Positions 6,069-9,183 of a stretch of DNA of 9,183 nucleotides are shown piece after piece. The DNA lies in contig DIEP01000105.1 of NCBI GenBank assembly GCA_002418685.1, forward strand, positions 1 to 9,183. The letters run 5' to 3'. The notes under the pieces are model-generated. The model searched no databases. It was not told where the DNA came from and was given only the letters and a program-made list of their open reading frames with translations. This DNA is from Ignavibacteria bacterium UBA5771 (GTDB lineage: Bacteria; Bacteroidota; Ignavibacteria; Kapaibacteriales; UBA2268). Made by a program: the position numbers and the translations under genes. The first letter of the stretch is position 1, and each line of letters starts with the position of its first letter.

Positions 6069-6629
6069 TCAGAATTGTACTATATAATCTTTCGTCCCAT
6101 TTTTATGGTCAGGCACAAGTTTAAGAATCTCGTTCTTTTTTTGTTGCAACTCCTGTGCTGTGATGGTTGAAATAATGAGATTCTTGAAAGACACTATCGT
6201 AATTTTTTTATTTGATATTGAATGCAGAATTATAACTTCAATGTAGCTGAGCAAAAATATTACAAATTCGTAAGGTCTTAGCTTTCTCGAATGGAAACCA
6301 AAGCGTTCCATGGTTTGAATCTTCAAGTAATATGTACATCCTTTAAACATAACATCGGGTTGAATTTTGCAGTTTTCAATATCTTCAATTAATTCCAAAA
6401 GACCTTGCGTCAAGTAATCGATATATATTTTTGGGCTAATTTGTGGCAATTTAAAAAAGTCCCAACTTGTTCCCAGATGGATTTCATATCTTCTTGGCAT
6501 ATATGGGACAATCAGAAACAAAGGTGTATAATATTTATAAATTCCAAGCTTTTTGAGAATTGGAGTTGTTAAAAAATGCAACAAGCGGTAAATTATGATT
6601 GCAAGAAAAACGAAAAAAATATATTTCAT
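6069..6629 (-). CDS. Unrecognised protein with hydrophobic N-terminal segment
   Basis: I do not recognise this 186-residue protein. It opens with a hydrophobic stretch (1-20, MKYIFFVFLAIIIYRLLHFL) that could be a membrane anchor or uncleaved signal, followed by a basic segment and a second hydrophobic patch TPLFLIVPYMP (35-45). A further apolar stretch (122-137, FVIFLLSYIEVIILHS) could be a buried or membrane-associated helix. The rest is a mixed, aromatic-rich soluble-looking region including YEIHLGTSWDFF (48-59) and two Cys (87, 98). The ATG at 6629 is chosen; a TTG six codons upstream (6647) is in frame but less likely. Neither start has a good Shine-Dalgarno. It is divergent from the leucine-rich repeat gene and separated by 232 bases from the downstream J-protein gene, so it is probably a single-gene unit. 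The frame is long and uninterrupted. Confidence 0.65.
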   Translation of the reverse strand: MKYIFFVFLAIIIYRLLHFLTTPILKKLGIYKYYTPLFLIVPYMPRRYEIHLGTSWDFFKLPQISPKIYIDYLTQGLLELIEDIENCKIQPDVMFKGCTYYLKIQTMERFGFHSRKLRPYEFVIFLLSYIEVIILHSISNKKITIVSFKNLIISTITAQELQQKKNEILKLVPDHKNGTKDYIVQF

Positions 6630-6690
6630 TTGTATGTGTTTTTCCAAAATTAGAATTGAATTGTATTATTTTTGTAAAGAATTCGTTAAT

Positions 6691-6719
6691 TTGTAAATAA
6701 TTGTTATGCATTTTTTAAT
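6691..6719 (+). promoter_or_regulatory. Possible promoter of the LRR-folC operon
   Basis: TTGTAA (6691-6696) and TTTAAT (6714-6719) stand 17 bases apart, about 12-15 bases before the strong Shine-Dalgarno. A Bacteroidota-like TAnnTTTG (TATTTTTG, 6667-6674) also lies in this 113-base divergent region but without a paired -33 TTTG at the expected distance. Both are weak calls in A+T-rich sequence. Confidence 0.3.
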
Positions 6720-6732
6720 TATATATTTTTAA

Positions 6733-6739
6733 GGGAGGG
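6733..6739 (+). promoter_or_regulatory. Shine-Dalgarno of the leucine-rich repeat gene
   Basis: AAGGGAGGGA lies immediately upstream of the ATG at 6743, so GGGAGG is 4-5 bases from the start codon. It is the strongest site on the plus strand and fixes the start of this gene. Confidence 0.75.
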
Positions 6740-6742
6740 AAT

Positions 6743-7672
6743 ATGGAAATAGAACCAAATTTAGAAACACAGATTTTCTACAATCTATCCGACGCTTTGA
6801 AAAATCCTTCGGTTGTAGAAATTCTTGATTTACATTTCAATGATTTGAGTGAATTCCCTATGGAAATACTCGAATTTGATAATCTCAAGAAATTAGACAT
6901 TTACAATAATCAAATAGCAAGCATACCCAGTGAAATTCAGAAATTGCAAAAATTAGAAAAATTGGATATTAGCGGGAATCACTTATCTGAATTGCCTGAA
7001 TCAATTGGAAATTTAAAAAATCTAACAACCTTGATTGCCAGTTGGAACAATTTATCGAGTATTCCCAAATCGATAGCAAATCTGACTAACCTTATCAAAT
7101 TAAGTTTGAATAATAATGAACTCAAGAATCTGCCCGACGAAATTGGCAATCTACATAACCTAAAAGAATTGATAATTTCCGAAAATGAACTTATAGAAAT
7201 TCCTGAAAGCATAGGCAATCTTGTGAATCTCGAAAAATTGCGGGTTTATGAAAATCGCTTGACAAATCTCCCTAAATCAATTTCTAAATTAAAACAACTA
7301 ACAAAATTGGAAATTAACGATAACAATCTTGACAAAATTCCTGATTTTATCTCTGAATTGACCAATCTTAGTAGATTCCGTGCCTTCAAAAATCAAATTG
7401 CTTATATTCCTGAATCAATTGTTGAACTCACAAATCTGGAGAAATTGATTTTATATGAAAATGAAATTTCTCAGCTACCAGTTAAAATTGGGCAGTTAAA
7501 AGCATTGAAGGAATTGGATTTGAGCTTTAATAATATTTCTTATGTTCCTGACAGCTTTTTTGAATTGTCCAATACATTAAGAATTTTGCGGTTTAATAAT
7601 AACCCAATTTCTGACGCATTACAAATTAAAATCACCCGTTCTTTTCCCAATACTAAAATATATTGGGAATAA
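6743..7672 (+). CDS. Intracellular leucine-rich repeat protein
   Basis: The 309-residue product is almost entirely leucine-rich repeats of 23 residues, pattern LxxLxIxxNxLxxIPxxIxxLxN. Eleven units are visible, beginning at residue 25 (VEILDLHFNDLSEFP...), then at 48, 71, 94, 117, 140, 163, 186, 209, 232 and 255; the eleventh is 24 residues, and residues 279-309 form a C-terminal cap (NTLRILRFNNNPISD...TKIYWE). The N-terminal cap has the NLSDALKNPS-V-x-x-L-D-L form common in bacterial LRR proteins. There is no signal peptide, membrane segment or second domain, so it is predicted cytoplasmic. LRRs form curved solenoids for protein binding; the partner is unknown. It is followed by folC after 6 bases, probably in one transcript. 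Confidence 0.88.
   Translation: MEIEPNLETQIFYNLSDALKNPSVVEILDLHFNDLSEFPMEILEFDNLKKLDIYNNQIASIPSEIQKLQKLEKLDISGNHLSELPESIGNLKNLTTLIASWNNLSSIPKSIANLTNLIKLSLNNNELKNLPDEIGNLHNLKELIISENELIEIPESIGNLVNLEKLRVYENRLTNLPKSISKLKQLTKLEINDNNLDKIPDFISELTNLSRFRAFKNQIAYIPESIVELTNLEKLILYENEISQLPVKIGQLKALKELDLSFNNISYVPDSFFELSNTLRILRFNNNPISDALQIKITRSFPNTKIYWE
6815..7576 (+). repeat. Tandem array of eleven 69-bp LRR-encoding units
   Basis: The repeat region inside the LRR gene has 69-base periodicity (23 codons), with one 72-base unit at the end. Units keep the Leu, Asn and Pro positions at the protein level, while DNA identity between units is moderate, so the array looks old rather than recently expanded. Confidence 0.8.
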
Positions 7673-7678
7673 TTTTCT

Positions 7679-8977
7679 ATGGATAAGCAATCTACTCTTG
7701 ATTGGCTATATTCATTGCATAGATTTGGAATTAAGCCCGGTCTGGAACGGATAAATAAATTAGCTGAGTTTCTCGGTCATCCTGAAAGAAATTTTAAAAG
7801 CATACATATCACAGGGACAAACGGGAAAGGTTCAACCGCCTCTAATTTAGCATCTATGCTCATTGAAGGTGGTTATAAGACGGGGCTTTATACTTCTCCT
7901 CATGTGCTTGAATTCAACGAGCGAATTCAATTGCAATCAAAAATGATTGATGATGAAGCACTTGTGGAATATGCCCAAAGTTTGAAACCATTGCAAGAAA
8001 AAATCAATGCAACATTTTTTGAATTAACTACTGCAATTGCTTTTCGTTATTTTGCCGATATGCAAACTGATATTGCTATAATCGAAGCAGGTATGGGTGG
8101 ATTGAATGATGCTACAAATATTATTTCATCAGTTCTTTCAATAATTACGCCAATCAGTTTGGAGCATACTGAATATCTTGGTGATACAATTGAAAAAATC
8201 GCTTTTGATAAATCGCAAATAATTAAACCTAAAAGTAAAAGCTTGATTTCTGATAAGAACAAATCCCTTGGAAACATCTTTTTTAAGCAAGCAAATAAGG
8301 TCTCATCTGATTTATTTTTTACTAATGACTTGCTTACATTAAAAAATATAAAGATAAACCCTGATTTCTCTTCAAGGTTTGAGATAATTGATTGCCAACA
8401 TAAAACAAAATCTTTTTCAACTCCACTGATTGGCAAATTTCAAATTGAAAATGCGTCAATGGCAATTGCAAGCACATATCTGCTAAAAGAGAATTTTCAA
8501 TTAAATGATTCTATTATTCAAAAGGGTTTGGAAAATGTTGTTAAGAATACTCATCTTTCAAGCAGGTTAGAAATAATAAGCAATAATCCCTTAATATTAC
8601 TGGATTCAGGGCATAATCCCGGAGCAATGAAAGAATTGGTCGATTCGCTTGCATTTATAAATCATTCAACAACAGAGCATGATAATGATCAATTTGTGTT
8701 TCTTATGGCATTGATGACAGATAAAGATGCGGAAAGTATTTTCTCGATAATTTCACCTTTAATAAAGCATTTAATATTAACTCAACCAAAGACTTCAAGA
8801 GCAAGCAATCCGCTAGTCCTAAAAAACATTGCAAGCAGATTCATTTCTGATAAATCAATCGAAATAATTCCAGAAGTTCCCGATGCATTAAACAAATTGA
8901 TTGAATTGAATGATTCTTCAATTATTTTGGGTTCATTTTATTTAGCAGAAGAAGTGAAAAGAGCATTGCCCCTATAG
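7679..8977 (+). CDS. folC: FolC: folylpolyglutamate synthase / dihydrofolate synthase
   Basis: The 432-residue product is a Mur-ligase-family enzyme that adds glutamate to folates (and, in bifunctional forms, to dihydropteroate), using ATP in the cytoplasm. Visible motifs are the P-loop HITGTNGKGST (43-53), LYTSPHVLEFNERI (70-83), EAGMGGLNDATN (136-147), SLEHTEYLGDTIEKIAFDKSQIIK (from 160), where K178 matches the family's carbamylated lysine, then IGKFQIENASMA (251-262), LLDSGHNPGAM (307-317) and LGSFYLAEEV (417-426). The length is normal. Departures from the usual forms are GLNDATN where G-R-L-D-A-T-N is typical, and DSGHNP where D-G-A-H-N-P is typical. It starts 6 bases after the LRR stop with no strong Shine-Dalgarno, suggesting coupling to the LRR gene. 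One- versus two-function activity cannot be decided from sequence. Confidence 0.93.
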   Translation: MDKQSTLDWLYSLHRFGIKPGLERINKLAEFLGHPERNFKSIHITGTNGKGSTASNLASMLIEGGYKTGLYTSPHVLEFNERIQLQSKMIDDEALVEYAQSLKPLQEKINATFFELTTAIAFRYFADMQTDIAIIEAGMGGLNDATNIISSVLSIITPISLEHTEYLGDTIEKIAFDKSQIIKPKSKSLISDKNKSLGNIFFKQANKVSSDLFFTNDLLTLKNIKINPDFSSRFEIIDCQHKTKSFSTPLIGKFQIENASMAIASTYLLKENFQLNDSIIQKGLENVVKNTHLSSRLEIISNNPLILLDSGHNPGAMKELVDSLAFINHSTTEHDNDQFVFLMALMTDKDAESIFSIISPLIKHLILTQPKTSRASNPLVLKNIASRFISDKSIEIIPEVPDALNKLIELNDSSIILGSFYLAEEVKRALPL

Positions 8978-9059
8978 GAAATAATCTGAACCATGATTTA
9001 TTTGACTTTTTGTTTTAATATAGTTTTGATTTCAAATTAAACTACCTATTTAAACATAG

Positions 9060-9085
9060 CTCTCATTTAATCATTTAAATCAGAG
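9060..9085. other. Imperfect hairpin between convergent genes
   Basis: CTCTCATTTAA (9060-9070) and TTAAATCAGAG (9075-9085) can pair as an 11-bp stem with one mismatch and a 4-base loop (TCAT). It spans the stop codon and the last codon of the truncated minus-strand gene and lies between that gene and folC. No T tract follows on either strand, so it is not a standard intrinsic terminator. Confidence 0.3.
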
Positions 9086-9183
9086 TCCAGAATACCATTG
9101 GACGCCTCTACTATTTGGGACATAATACATTGCAGAGACATTGTATGCGTTTCCCAACGGGCTTATCTGTTGATATAATATAT
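9080..9183 (-). CDS. C-terminal end of an unknown protein (partial)
   Basis: The minus strand is open from the right edge to a TGA at 9082-9080, giving 33 codons. The peptide has a protein-like composition and ends ...NSRGVQWYSGL, with many aromatic residues (Tyr, Trp) and Gly and Asn. Such a tail would suit a beta-rich surface or outer-membrane protein, but that is a guess. The G+C content of this stretch is higher than in the flanking spacer, which supports coding. It converges with folC across about 100 bases. Confidence 0.5.
   Translation of the reverse strand, partial: ILYQQISPLGNAYNVSAMYYVPNSRGVQWYSGL

Noticed and set aside
6630..6647. TTG-initiated extension of the orphan protein by six residues
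   Set aside because: The codon at 6647 is TTG with no ribosome binding site; the ATG at 6629 directly precedes the hydrophobic segment and is the simpler start.
6815..7576. Direct DNA repeats as a mobile or CRISPR-like array
   Set aside because: The 69-base periodicity is fully explained by 23-residue leucine-rich repeats in an open frame; units diverge at the DNA level and have no spacers.
9020..9043. TAGTTT...AAACTA inverted repeat after folC as a terminator
   Set aside because: Only a 6-bp A+T stem with a large loop and no following T tract; too weak to call.

Overview
The window is A+T-rich (about two thirds by eye) bacterial chromosome with compact, mostly co-directional genes, poor Shine-Dalgarno signals at most starts, and two strong ones. 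The gene set (HemW, FolC, family 9 glycosyltransferase, sigma-54 activator, WYL regulator, intracellular leucine-rich repeat protein) and the character of the proteins suggest a Gram-negative member of the Bacteroidota/Chlorobiota/Ignavibacteria-Kapabacteria side of the tree. That placement is inference from style; there is no rRNA or phylogenetic marker in the window. No mobile element, CRISPR array, tRNA or rRNA was seen.

Left edge and minus-strand block (1-6629). Positions 1-93 hold the N-terminus of a protein running off the left edge (charged head, then the start of a hydrophobic segment). From right to left, in transcription order, the minus strand then carries: an orphan protein with a hydrophobic N-terminus (6629-6069); a 232-base gap with a degenerate interspersed inverted repeat; then a tight four-gene run of a J-domain protein (5836-5432), a membrane-anchored rhodanese (5466-4792), a sigma-54-type AAA+ activator without a receiver domain (about 4792-3587) and the radical-SAM haem chaperone HemW (3585-2437). 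Junctions in this run are a 35-base overlap, a TAATG stop/start overlap and a 1-base gap, so the genes are very probably one transcript with coupled translation. After a 151-base A+T-rich gap comes a second unit: a WYL-type regulator with a strong Shine-Dalgarno (2285-1278), followed after 1 base by a family 9 glycosyltransferase (1276-284).

Plus-strand block (6743-8977). A 309-residue cytoplasmic leucine-rich repeat protein, with a very strong Shine-Dalgarno, is followed after 6 bases by folC (folylpolyglutamate/dihydrofolate synthase). It is divergent from the orphan membrane protein across 113 bases. folC converges on a truncated minus-strand gene whose last 33 codons lie at 9080-9183.

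Nothing here is a clear new defence or mobile system. The most worthwhile leads are the J-protein/rhodanese/sigma-54 activator/HemW cluster, the activator's unusual architecture, the WYL protein that has lost its name-giving residues, the FolC motif changes, and the degenerate palindromic repeat between the orphan gene and the J-protein gene.
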